64,000 bases of DNA, from assembly GCF_018614575.1 (NCBI RefSeq), contig NZ_JAGGOJ010000017.1:124001-188000 (forward strand). The letters run 5' to 3'. The first letter of the stretch is position 1, and every line of letters begins with the position of its first letter. Below, piece by piece: positions 9,106 to 16,773 of the stretch. Made by a program: the position numbers and the translations under genes. The notes under the pieces were generated by a model. The model searched no databases and had not been told where the DNA came from. It saw only the letters and a program-made list of their open reading frames with translations. The DNA is from Streptomyces sp. ISL-10. GTDB taxonomy: Bacteria; Actinomycetota; Actinomycetes; Streptomycetales; Streptomycetaceae.

Positions 9106-9519
9106 CTACTCGGTGCCGACAGGGGACTCCGCGACGCACCCGCCCGCGGTCGCCAGCCCCTCGCCCTTCTTCTCCGCCAGCACCTTGCCCTTGTACGTGA
9201 TCTTGCAGGTGACCTCGGCGCCGGTGAGGTCGGCGGCCACCGGCATGACGGCCGCCGGCATGATGCCGCGCAGCGTGACCGTCTTCTTCCACGGCAGCGT
9301 GGGCTTGTCGACCGTCTCGGGCTTCGGGTCCATGGCCTTGCCGCCACCCGCGTGGTAACTGATCGAGTCCACGTTCTTGCCCATGACTTCGTAAGTGACC
9401 TGGTACTCCTCGTTGACCGCCTTGTCGACGGTGTCGACCGCCTCCGAACAGGCGGTGCCGCCGAAGGCGAGGCCGACAGCGGCGAGGACGGAGAGAGCCG
9501 AGCGAGCGGAACGATTCAT
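9106..9519 (-). CDS. MmpS-like lipoprotein
   Basis: The 137-residue product starts MNRSARSALSVLAAVGLAFG with a lipobox (GGTAC), so it is predicted to be a membrane-anchored lipoprotein. The ATG at 9519 has AAGGGGA upstream. The mature domain (YQVTYEVMGKNVDSISYHAG, then LPWKKTV, then VTCKITYKGKVLAEKKGEG and a final GGCV) matches the beta-rich MmpS-type transport-accessory fold known in mycobacteria and common in Streptomyces. No MmpL transporter is adjacent. It sits between the two divergent units of the MoxR/SWIM set but shows no obvious functional link to them. Confidence 0.75.
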   Translation of the reverse strand: MNRSARSALSVLAAVGLAFGGTACSEAVDTVDKAVNEEYQVTYEVMGKNVDSISYHAGGGKAMDPKPETVDKPTLPWKKTVTLRGIMPAAVMPVAADLTGAEVTCKITYKGKVLAEKKGEGLATAGGCVAESPVGTE

Positions 9520-9624
9520 ACCGGTTCCCCTTGGATGTCGTGGGTTCTGGGTGTCCGTACCAAAGCGCAAACAGCCGGTCGGGTCAAAGCCTTTGCCCTG
9601 CGCCGATCCGCAGGTCAGGCCGGA

Positions 9625-9647
9625 TTGTCAGTGGTGGCCCGTAGCGT
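9625..9647 (+). promoter_or_regulatory. RecA-NDp (PafBC-type) promoter of the SWIM gene
   Basis: TTGTCAGTG (9625-9633), 8 bp, then TAGCGT (9642-9647) is an exact match to TTGTCRGTG-N8-TAnnnT, the promoter class of RecA-independent DNA-damage genes in actinobacteria. Transcription would start about 7-8 bp downstream of the -10 hexamer, on or next to the ATG at 9655. This predicts a leaderless mRNA and fits the absence of a ribosome-binding site. Confidence 0.8.
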
Positions 9648-9654
9648 CATGACC

Positions 9655-11112
9655 ATGAATCAGCAGGGGGTGCGCTGGACGTCGGAACAGGTGCTGTCGC
9701 TGGCTCCTGACGACGCATCACGCAAAGCGGGGAGCAAACTGTCCGCGGCCGGGCCGTGGTCGGGTGCGGGCTGCGACGGATCGGGCGCGGTGTGGGGCCT
9801 GTGCAAGGGCAGCGGCAGCCGGCCCTACCAGACGGTGGTGGACACCACGGGCCCGGCCTGCACATGCAGTTGTCCGAGCCGGAAGTTTCCGTGCAAGCAC
9901 GCGATCGGGCTGCTGCTCCTGTGGTCCGGGGACGAGCAGGCCGTCCAGGACGATGCCGTTCCGGACTGGGCCGACGCATGGCTGGCCGGGCGCAGGAAGC
10001 GGGCCGCGGACAAGGATGCGGGGATGGCGGGCGCGGGTGCTCCGGCGAAGAGCGCCGACCCGGAGGCGGCTCGACGGCGCGCCGAGCGCCGGGCCGGACG
10101 GATCACCGCGGGCGCCACGGAGTTGGAGCAGCGGCTGGCCGACCTGCTCCGCGGCGGGCTCGCGTCCGCCGAGCAGTCCGGCTACGGGCTGTGGGAGGAG
10201 ACGGCCGCGCGAATGGTCGACGCGCAGGCACCGGGGCTGGCCGCACGCGTCCGCGAGCTCGGTGCCATACCCAGTTCAGGCCCCGGCTGGCCGGTGCGGC
10301 TGCTGGAGGAGTGCGCTCTGCTCCACCTGCTGGACTCGGCGTGGCTCGGTCGCGAGCGGCTGCCCGAGTCGCTGGCCGCCACTGTGCGCACACGGGTCGG
10401 GCTGCCGTCCGCCGCCGAGGGTGACCGGATACGGGACCACTGGCTGATCCTCGCGCAGTACGACTCCTCCGACGGCAAGCTCACCACCCGCCGGATCTGG
10501 CTCTACGGGCGCGAGTCGGGCCGTACGGCACTGATCCTCTCCTTCGGAGCAGCGGGCCGGGCACCTCAACTCGCCCTTCCCGTCGGCCTGATGGTGGAGG
10601 CGGAGATCACCGCCCATGGCGGCTCCGCCCAGTTGCGGGCGGAGCTGGGCGAGCTGCTCACCGCGCCCGTCCCGATCGTCGCACCGCCGCCCGGCGGCTC
10701 CTGCGCCGCGGCCGTCGAGGCGTACGGGAGTGCCCTGCGGGACGACCCGTGGCTGGAGTCCTGGCCGGTCACTCTCTCCGGCGTCATCCCCGTACCGACA
10801 GGGGACGGCTGGCAGTTGGCCGACGCGCGCGACGGCCACGAGAGCGGCGCAGGCGACGGCCAGAAGGCGAGGGCGAGCGCCGACGCAGGCGCAGGCCACG
10901 AGGCGAGCGCGGGCGCAGGCGCGGACGGCGGCACGGCCGGCCGGGGCGCGCTGCCTCTGGCGGCCTCCGCACTGTCCGGGCCCGGCCTGTGGAAGCTCGT
11001 CTCGCTCGCCGGCGGCCGTCCCGTCACCGTTTTCGGCGAGTTCGGCCACCAGGGCTTCGCGCCGCTGGCCGCCTGGCCCGAGGACGTGTCCGAGACGGTC
11101 CCGCTCATCTGA
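9655..11112 (+). CDS. SWIM zinc-finger protein
   Basis: The 485-residue protein carries a SWIM zinc-binding motif (CSC-x6-CKH in the segment CTCSCPSRKFPCKHAIGLLLLW, split here as CTCSCPSRK and FPCKHAIG) near residue 75. SWIM motifs bind nucleic acid or protein and occur in bacterial SNF2/DEAD helicase partners. The remainder is mostly helical. An Ala/Gly/Asp low-complexity stretch lies near residues 395-430 (DGHESGAGDGQKARASADAG). ATG codons at 9649 and 9655 are both possible. I prefer 9655 because the promoter places the transcript start there and no ribosome-binding site is seen. A DUF5691 gene follows after 14 bp. Both are usual neighbours of MoxR/VWA/DUF5682 genes in Streptomyces. Confidence 0.9.
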   Translation: MNQQGVRWTSEQVLSLAPDDASRKAGSKLSAAGPWSGAGCDGSGAVWGLCKGSGSRPYQTVVDTTGPACTCSCPSRKFPCKHAIGLLLLWSGDEQAVQDDAVPDWADAWLAGRRKRAADKDAGMAGAGAPAKSADPEAARRRAERRAGRITAGATELEQRLADLLRGGLASAEQSGYGLWEETAARMVDAQAPGLAARVRELGAIPSSGPGWPVRLLEECALLHLLDSAWLGRERLPESLAATVRTRVGLPSAAEGDRIRDHWLILAQYDSSDGKLTTRRIWLYGRESGRTALILSFGAAGRAPQLALPVGLMVEAEITAHGGSAQLRAELGELLTAPVPIVAPPPGGSCAAAVEAYGSALRDDPWLESWPVTLSGVIPVPTGDGWQLADARDGHESGAGDGQKARASADAGAGHEASAGAGADGGTAGRGALPLAASALSGPGLWKLVSLAGGRPVTVFGEFGHQGFAPLAAWPEDVSETVPLI

Positions 11113-11126
11113 AAGGAGAGGCCCCT

Positions 11127-12737
11127 ATGACCGCCACCACCAGTACGTCACCGTGGGAAGAGCTCGTCACCTCGGCCCTTCTCGGCACGGACCGGCGCAC
11201 GCCTCCGGCCGGTCTCCTGCCTCCGGGCAAGGACGCCCCCGTCGCTCTGCTCGACGCCGCCGCCCTGCACACCGTGCGGCGCAGGGCCGGGCTGCGGCCC
11301 GCACCGGCGGACGCCGAGCGGCCGGCGGCCGCTCCGCACGATCTCAGACCCGCGCTGCCGGACGCGGCCAGGCGGCGTCTCGCCCAGCTGCTCGCCGACC
11401 GGGGCCCTGCGGCCTCCAGCGGCCGGCGGGGCGCCGCCCCCGATCTGACCGAGCTGCTGCCCCAGTGGCTGGCCGCCGCCAACGAGCACGGCTATCAGGC
11501 CCCGCCGTCCCTCCTGCCCGCGCTGCTCGACGCGGCCCGCGGGCGTACGGACCTGCGACAACAGGCGCTGGCGTTCGCCGGGCCGCGCGGACTCTGGCTC
11601 GCCCGGCTGAACGCGGAGTGGAAGTTCGCCCTGCGCGGCGGATCCGGCGGCTCGGCGCTGCCCGCCGCCGACGACACCGAGGCTGTGCGACGCCTGTGGG
11701 AAGAGGGCCTGTTCGCCGAGCGCGTCGCCCTGCTGTCGTCGGTGCGGGCCCGCGATCCGGAGGCGGCGCTCGCCCTGCTCGGCACGACCTGGCCGACCGA
11801 ACGGGCCGAGGACCGCCTGATGTTCCTCGACTCGCTGCGGACAGGGCTCTCCGCCTTGGACGAGCCGTTCCTGGAGCAGGCGCTCTCCGACCGCAGCCGT
11901 AACGTCCGCGGCACCGCCGCCGAGCTGCTCTCCGGGCTGCCGCACTCCGCCCTCGCCGGGCGCATGGCAGCGCGGGCCGCGTCCTGCGTCGCACTGGACC
12001 GGAGCGGCGACGAGGGCGTGATGATCACGGTCGAGGCACCGCACGAGTGCGACGCCGACATGCAGCGCGACGGAATCGTGCCGAACGCACCCTCGGGTCG
12101 CGGCGAACGCTCCTGGTGGCTGGGCCAGCTGGTCGAGTCGGCCCCGCTGTCCACCTGGCCGACCAGACTCGGCGGCCGCACGCCGCCGGAGATCGTCGCT
12201 CTTCCTGTGTCGGACGACTGGGCCGACGAGCTGCACGCGGCCTGGTGCCGGGCGGCGGTCCGCCAATGCGACCCGGAGTGGTCCCGTGCCCTGCTCGGTG
12301 CCCCTGGCACACCGCCGTCGAGCGGCCCCGGCACCACGTCCCTCGGGGAGCGGTCGAAACTGCTCGCGGCGCTTCCGCAGGAGGAGAGGGCCTGCTGGGT
12401 GGCGGAGTTCATCGCGGCACACGGCCTGTCGGAGGCGTTCCAGCTACTGGGCGTCTGCGCGGTGCCGTGGGCCGAGCCGCTGGGCCGAGCCGTGGTCGAC
12501 GCGCTGGACATCGCGCGCGACGCGGGAAGCTACCCCTGGAGCTTCAGCGGCGTGATGGGCCTCGCCGAGCGCTGCCTGTCCCCGTCGGAGGCGCCGCGTC
12601 TGGAGGTCCTGACGGCGACCCCGGCAGAGCAGGAGGACGCGTCACCGGGAGCGGGCGGGTACTGGTCGGAGGCGTTCCAGCGCCTGGTCTCGACGCTCCG
12701 CCTGCGCGCCACGATGCACGCGGAACTGGAGCGCTAG
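11127..12737 (+). CDS. DUF5691 family protein
   Basis: This is a 536-residue cytoplasmic protein starting MTATTSTSPWEELVTSALLGTDRR, a recognisable family N-terminus. AAAGGAG overlaps the stop of the SWIM gene and sits 7 bp before the ATG, so the two genes form an operon. The sequence is rich in Leu, Ala and Arg with helical-repeat character (for example EEGLFAERVALLSSVRARD and ALSDRSRNVRGTAAELLSGL, which resembles HEAT-type units). No catalytic motif was found. It may be a scaffold for the MoxR/SWIM set; its function is unknown. Confidence 0.85.
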   Translation: MTATTSTSPWEELVTSALLGTDRRTPPAGLLPPGKDAPVALLDAAALHTVRRRAGLRPAPADAERPAAAPHDLRPALPDAARRRLAQLLADRGPAASSGRRGAAPDLTELLPQWLAAANEHGYQAPPSLLPALLDAARGRTDLRQQALAFAGPRGLWLARLNAEWKFALRGGSGGSALPAADDTEAVRRLWEEGLFAERVALLSSVRARDPEAALALLGTTWPTERAEDRLMFLDSLRTGLSALDEPFLEQALSDRSRNVRGTAAELLSGLPHSALAGRMAARAASCVALDRSGDEGVMITVEAPHECDADMQRDGIVPNAPSGRGERSWWLGQLVESAPLSTWPTRLGGRTPPEIVALPVSDDWADELHAAWCRAAVRQCDPEWSRALLGAPGTPPSSGPGTTSLGERSKLLAALPQEERACWVAEFIAAHGLSEAFQLLGVCAVPWAEPLGRAVVDALDIARDAGSYPWSFSGVMGLAERCLSPSEAPRLEVLTATPAEQEDASPGAGGYWSEAFQRLVSTLRLRATMHAELER

Positions 12738-13178
12738 ACGGTTCGATGCCGTGTGCCCCGGGGTGGCCCCGCCCGGGATGGGTGCGGGGGCGGGGTAGGT
12801 GCGGTTGCGGGTGGGTGCGGTTGCGGGGCCGGGCCTCCGCCCGGCAGGACCGTTCCCTCCTCTGGCCGTCACCACGGCCGGTGGTCGCGACCCGAGCGGG
12901 CGCACGTCCGCGGCCCCGGCTGGGGACGCGCAGGTTCCTGTTCGGGACGTAAGGCGTCGTGAGGAGCAGGGACCGGCCCGGCAGCCGGAAAGCGGTCCTG
13001 GATACGAGCCCCGGAGCGGCCCGACGCTGAGGTCCCGGACCAGGCCACCTCCCAGAGCCCGGCCCGCTCCAGGGCGCATCACACGCCCAGCCGCGCCCGA
13101 GAAGCCTGGTCGGGCCCCGAGCACGCCGTGCTCACGGGGCGCCGGCAGCGCACGATCGCGCAGCCCGGTCCACGCCCG
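12738..13178. other. intergenic region, no gene seen
   Basis: This stretch separates the convergent DUF5691 and icmB genes. It contains G-rich repeats of the type GGTGCGGTTGCGGG around 12797-12830. No open frame has both a start signal and plausible codon usage. No strong terminator was identified. Confidence 0.5.
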
Positions 13179-13586
13179 CTACGCCGCTGCCCGGACGTTC
13201 GCGTTGACCCACTCCACGATCGACGCCGTCGTCGCCCCCGGTGTGAAGATCTCCGCCACGCCCTTGTCCTTCAGCGGCGCGATGTCCGCCTCCGGGATGA
13301 TCCCGCCGCCGAAGACCTTGATGTCCTCCGCGTCGCGCTCCTTCAGGAGCTCGATGACCTTCACGAAGAGTGTGTTGTGCGCGCCCGAGAGGATGGAGAG
13401 GCCGATCGCGTCCGCGTCCTCCTGGATCGCCGTGTCCACGATCTGTTCGGGGGTCTGGTGCAGCCCCGTGTAGATGACCTCCATACCGGCGTCACGCAGC
13501 GCCCGAGCGATCACCTTCGCACCACGATCGTGTCCGTCGAGACCCGGCTTGGCGACCACCACGCGGATCGGACCCGTCACACCCAT
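13179..13586 (-). CDS. icmB: isobutyryl-CoA mutase small (B12-binding) subunit
   Basis: The 135-residue protein is a stand-alone cobalamin-binding domain. It has the base-off B12 motif D-x-H-x-x-G (DGHDRG at 17-22 in KPGLDGHDRGAKVIARAL), then GLSILSGAH and GGGIIPEADI, which build the nucleotide-tail pocket. It closely resembles the Streptomyces IcmB subunit, which pairs with a separately encoded IcmA to interconvert isobutyryl-CoA and n-butyryl-CoA. The ATG at 13586 has GGAGG five bases upstream. The GTG that would add four residues overlaps this ribosome-binding site. It could also serve a methylmalonyl-CoA-type mutase. Confidence 0.9.
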   Translation of the reverse strand: MGVTGPIRVVVAKPGLDGHDRGAKVIARALRDAGMEVIYTGLHQTPEQIVDTAIQEDADAIGLSILSGAHNTLFVKVIELLKERDAEDIKVFGGGIIPEADIAPLKDKGVAEIFTPGATTASIVEWVNANVRAAA

Positions 13587-13959
13587 CACTGCCTCCACAT
13601 ACCGACTGCGCCGCCTCGGGCACGGGTCCCCGCGCCCGGCGAGCGGAGCGCGGAGAGTGAACGAACGTTATCTGCAGAAGTCCAGCATCCCGCAAGCCGC
13701 CGTTTCGCGGTGGACGGCGAGGGGGAAATCACACCTGGGACAATTTTCGCTGAGCGTCGTACCGGCATCAGGCACCGCGCGCACCCCGCGCGGCCCCCGC
13801 GGGCACGACCGCAAGGGGAGCCGCCGCAGGTCCACATCAGGTCGCCGCGCCGCCGTGCCGACAGCCGCACGGCACGGTGGCGCGGCACCGCTTTTGCAGC
13901 GCGCCCCCACGAGGGCGCACCGGGCCGAGCCGCACCGGGTCGCCGGTCGGGAGGTCGCT
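13587..13959. other. divergent intergenic region between icmB and the lipase gene
   Basis: These 373 bp contain both promoters. A relatively AT-rich part lies at 13655-13760 (ACGTTATCTGCAGAAGTCC and GGGACAATTTTCGC). No gene is apparent. No clear operator was recognised. Confidence 0.4.
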
Positions 13960-14826
13960 GTGAAGGCTTCGGTCCTGCCTCTGCCCTGTGCCCAGGTCGT
14001 CACGGATCTCACCGCGCAGTGCCTGAGACGGCTGCGCCACGTGCTCCCCGCCGCTCTCCTGCGCGCCACCGCCCTGGAGATCGCGATCCTGGCGGGCCAC
14101 CTCGTCCTCTATCCGACCGGCCTCACTCCCGAGCGCCCTCGCCGCAAGCGCACCGCGCCCGCCGCCCACCGGCTGCCCGTGGCGGAGGGGGATGCCGTGC
14201 CGACCGTCCTCCTGCACGGGTTCGTCGACAACCGGTCCGTGTTCGTCCTGCTCCGGCGCGCGCTGGCCCGGCACGGTCCGCGGCCGGTCGAATGCCTCAA
14301 CTACTCCCCTCTCACCTGCGACATCCGGGCCGCCGCGGAGCTGCTCGGCCGCCATGTGGAGGAGATCTGCGCGAGGAGCGGCCGGCGGCAGGTCGACATC
14401 GTCGGGCACAGCCTCGGCGGCCTGATCGCCCGGTACTACGTGCAGCGCCTCGGGGGCGACCACCGTGTCCGGACGCTCGTCACGCTCGGCACGCCGCACT
14501 CCGGGACCTCGGTCGCACCCCTCGCCGGCGCGCACCCGATCGTGCGGCAGATGCGCCCCGGCTCGTCCGTCATCGAGGAGCTGCGCATGCCCGCGCCCGG
14601 CTGCCGTACGCGCTTCGTCAGTTTCTGGAGCGACCTCGACCGGATCATGGTCCCGGTCGAGACGGCCTGTATCGACCATCCCGACCTTCTCGCCCAGAAC
14701 GTACGAGTGAGCGGAATCGGCCATCTCGCCCTGCCGGTTCACCCCGCCGTCGCGGCCGGGATCCGCGAGGCGCTCGAATCGGGCGCGGCGGCGGCCGGTC
14801 CGTCCGACGCCGCGTCCGTCGCCTGA
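13960..14826 (+). CDS. alpha/beta-hydrolase, lipase-like
   Basis: The 288-residue protein has the lipase nucleophile elbow GHSLGG with Ser151, an oxyanion-hole HG at 86-87 (LLHGF), a probable acid in the SDLD segment near 225-228, and His255 in GIGHLAL. The GTG start at 13960 has GGGAGG six bases upstream. A hydrophobic stretch around residues 37-52 (TALEIAILAGHLVLYP) may anchor it to the membrane. It resembles Streptomyces triacylglycerol-lipase or PGAP1-like esterases. The substrate is not predictable. It is transcribed divergently from icmB. Confidence 0.85.
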   Translation: MKASVLPLPCAQVVTDLTAQCLRRLRHVLPAALLRATALEIAILAGHLVLYPTGLTPERPRRKRTAPAAHRLPVAEGDAVPTVLLHGFVDNRSVFVLLRRALARHGPRPVECLNYSPLTCDIRAAAELLGRHVEEICARSGRRQVDIVGHSLGGLIARYYVQRLGGDHRVRTLVTLGTPHSGTSVAPLAGAHPIVRQMRPGSSVIEELRMPAPGCRTRFVSFWSDLDRIMVPVETACIDHPDLLAQNVRVSGIGHLALPVHPAVAAGIREALESGAAAAGPSDAASVA

Positions 14827-15085
14827 GCGAGGCCGCCGGACGAGAACTGCGAGGCGGCTCCGCAACCGATTTTCACTCGAACATCTCTCGAACGTAGGGC
14901 CAAAGCTGTGCCCGCAGTCCTCCGAAAGGCGGCCGAATGCCCGTTTCCTGATTGCGGAGATGCCGCCGAAGATTGTCGCCATCGCAGACCGCCGGGTACA
15001 GTCGCGCCACTGCTTCCCCCTGGGGCCCCCTGCAATCCGGTGACCCCAGATGCAGGGTCCTGCTGCCGAGGCGAGAGAGAAGTTG

Positions 15086-16711
15086 GTGAACGACCAGCAC
15101 GCCCACGCCGGGTACGGCGGCTACGCCACCGGCAGCTTCGACTCCGACCCGCTCTTCGGCGCCATGCCGGGCAATTACGAGTCAGAGCACAGCGGCCAGT
15201 ACGACGCGTCCCAGTGGGACACGGGGTCGCAGCAGACCACCGGCTACGACGCCTACGCATCGGCGCAGCAGGCCCAACAGCCGCATTACGACCAGCAGTA
15301 CGCGCAGTACGACACCACCGGCCAGTGGGACGCGAGCGGCTGGAACCAGAGCGAGCAGACGGGCCAGTACGAGACCGCCGCCGCGACATTCGCGTACGAC
15401 GCGACCGGCCAGTGGTCCTCCTCGTCCTTCGACACCGGGGCGTACGACGCCACCGCCTGGAACTCGGACACGGCGGCCACGCCGGAAGGTCTCGTACCGC
15501 AACAGTTCACGCCGCAGCACGAGTTCGTCCCGGTGGCCGGGTACGACACCGGCTATGCCGACTACCAGAGCACAGAACTTCCCGGCGCGGAACATCCCGG
15601 CCAGGACTTCCAGAGGTCGGGCTTCCAGGACACCGAGTACGGGACGGACTTCCCTGCGGGGGACGTTCAGACCCACGACATCCCCGCCCAGGACTTCCCC
15701 GGCCCCGCGCACCCCGACTACACCGACGGCCCGGACGCGGGTGCCGCGCCGGAGCACGGGGCGTACGAGGCAGAGCCCGACGGCGAGTACGGCCAGGCTC
15801 ACGAATACGGTCACGACGGCGAATACGGTCACGACGGCGATTACGGTCACGACGTCGCATACGTCAGCGACCAGGACAATGACGGCGAGTCCGAGCACGA
15901 CGCGCTGACGCAGACCATGACCTCCGTGCCGGCCGCCCCGGTCACGCCCCGGCCCGTCCGCCGCGCCGGCGGCAGCCGCGGCCGGCGCCGTACGCCCGCC
16001 AAGCGCTCCGCACTTCTCACCGTCGCCGTGCCCTCGGCTTGCGTGATGGGCGTCGCCGGTATCGCCGCGGCCTCCGTCGGCACTATCGGCGGCGAGCAGA
16101 AGGACGAGCCCAATGTGGCGGCCGCCGACCCGGCCTCGGTCGAACACGTCGCCGCCAACAAAAAGATGGACACGCAGCTGGCCGCGCTCAGCGCCGACGC
16201 CCGCGACTTCGGTGACCGAGCCTCCCGCACCCAGGAGCGCATCGATCTCAAGGCCCGCCAGGAGGCGGAGCGGAAGAAGCGCGAGGAGGAGGCGGCACGG
16301 CGCGAGGCGCTGCGGCCCAAGTTCGTGCTTCCCGTGAAGCGGGACGGCCTCAGCGCGTACTACGGCCAGTCCGGTGTCAACTGGATGTCCCTGCACACCG
16401 GTATCGACTTCCCCGTCCAGTACGGCACCGAGGTCTTGGCCGCCACGGACGGCACCGTGCGCACCCAGTGGAACAGCGCCTACGGCAACATGGCGATCGT
16501 GACGGCGGCCGACGGCACGGAGACGTGGTACTGCCACCTGAGCACCACCAGGATCCGCAGTGGCTCCGTGAAGGCGGGCGACGTCATCGCCTACTCCGGC
16601 AACTCGGGCAACTCCACCGGCCCGCATCTGCACTTCGAGGTGCGCCCCGGTGGCGGTTCGGCGATCGACCCCCTGCCGTGGCTGCGCGGCCACGGCCTGG
16701 ACCCGACGTAA
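15086..16711 (+). CDS. M23 family peptidoglycan endopeptidase with long disordered N-terminus
   Basis: The 541-residue protein ends in an M23/LytM peptidase domain with zinc ligands in HTGIDFP and HLHFEV, and a conserved YCHLS. A single membrane segment (LLTVAVPSACVMGVAGIAAA) near residues 305-325 is followed by a coiled-coil region (LKARQEAERKKREEEAARRE). The first 290 residues are rich in Tyr, Gln, Asp and Gly, with QYDTTGQWD-type repeats and three EYGHDG units (18-bp DNA repeat near 15800-15850). The topology suggests a cytoplasmic disordered domain and an external peptidase. The GTG at 15086 has GAGAGAAG upstream. It converges on pcrA across a shared terminator. Confidence 0.9.
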   Translation: MNDQHAHAGYGGYATGSFDSDPLFGAMPGNYESEHSGQYDASQWDTGSQQTTGYDAYASAQQAQQPHYDQQYAQYDTTGQWDASGWNQSEQTGQYETAAATFAYDATGQWSSSSFDTGAYDATAWNSDTAATPEGLVPQQFTPQHEFVPVAGYDTGYADYQSTELPGAEHPGQDFQRSGFQDTEYGTDFPAGDVQTHDIPAQDFPGPAHPDYTDGPDAGAAPEHGAYEAEPDGEYGQAHEYGHDGEYGHDGDYGHDVAYVSDQDNDGESEHDALTQTMTSVPAAPVTPRPVRRAGGSRGRRRTPAKRSALLTVAVPSACVMGVAGIAAASVGTIGGEQKDEPNVAAADPASVEHVAANKKMDTQLAALSADARDFGDRASRTQERIDLKARQEAERKKREEEAARREALRPKFVLPVKRDGLSAYYGQSGVNWMSLHTGIDFPVQYGTEVLAATDGTVRTQWNSAYGNMAIVTAADGTETWYCHLSTTRIRSGSVKAGDVIAYSGNSGNSTGPHLHFEVRPGGGSAIDPLPWLRGHGLDPT

Positions 16712-16734
16712 GCAGCGCGCACAAGACGGAAAAG

Positions 16735-16770
16735 CGCAGGAGGCGTGGGCCGCGGCCCACGCCTCCTGCG
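16735..16770. terminator. bidirectional terminator between the M23 and pcrA genes
   Basis: A perfect 36-bp palindrome with half-site CGCAGGAGGCGTGGGCCG lies between the two convergent stops. On the minus strand it is followed by a CTTTTCC stretch, and on the plus strand by TTCTC. Confidence 0.9.
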
Positions 16771-16773
16771 TTC

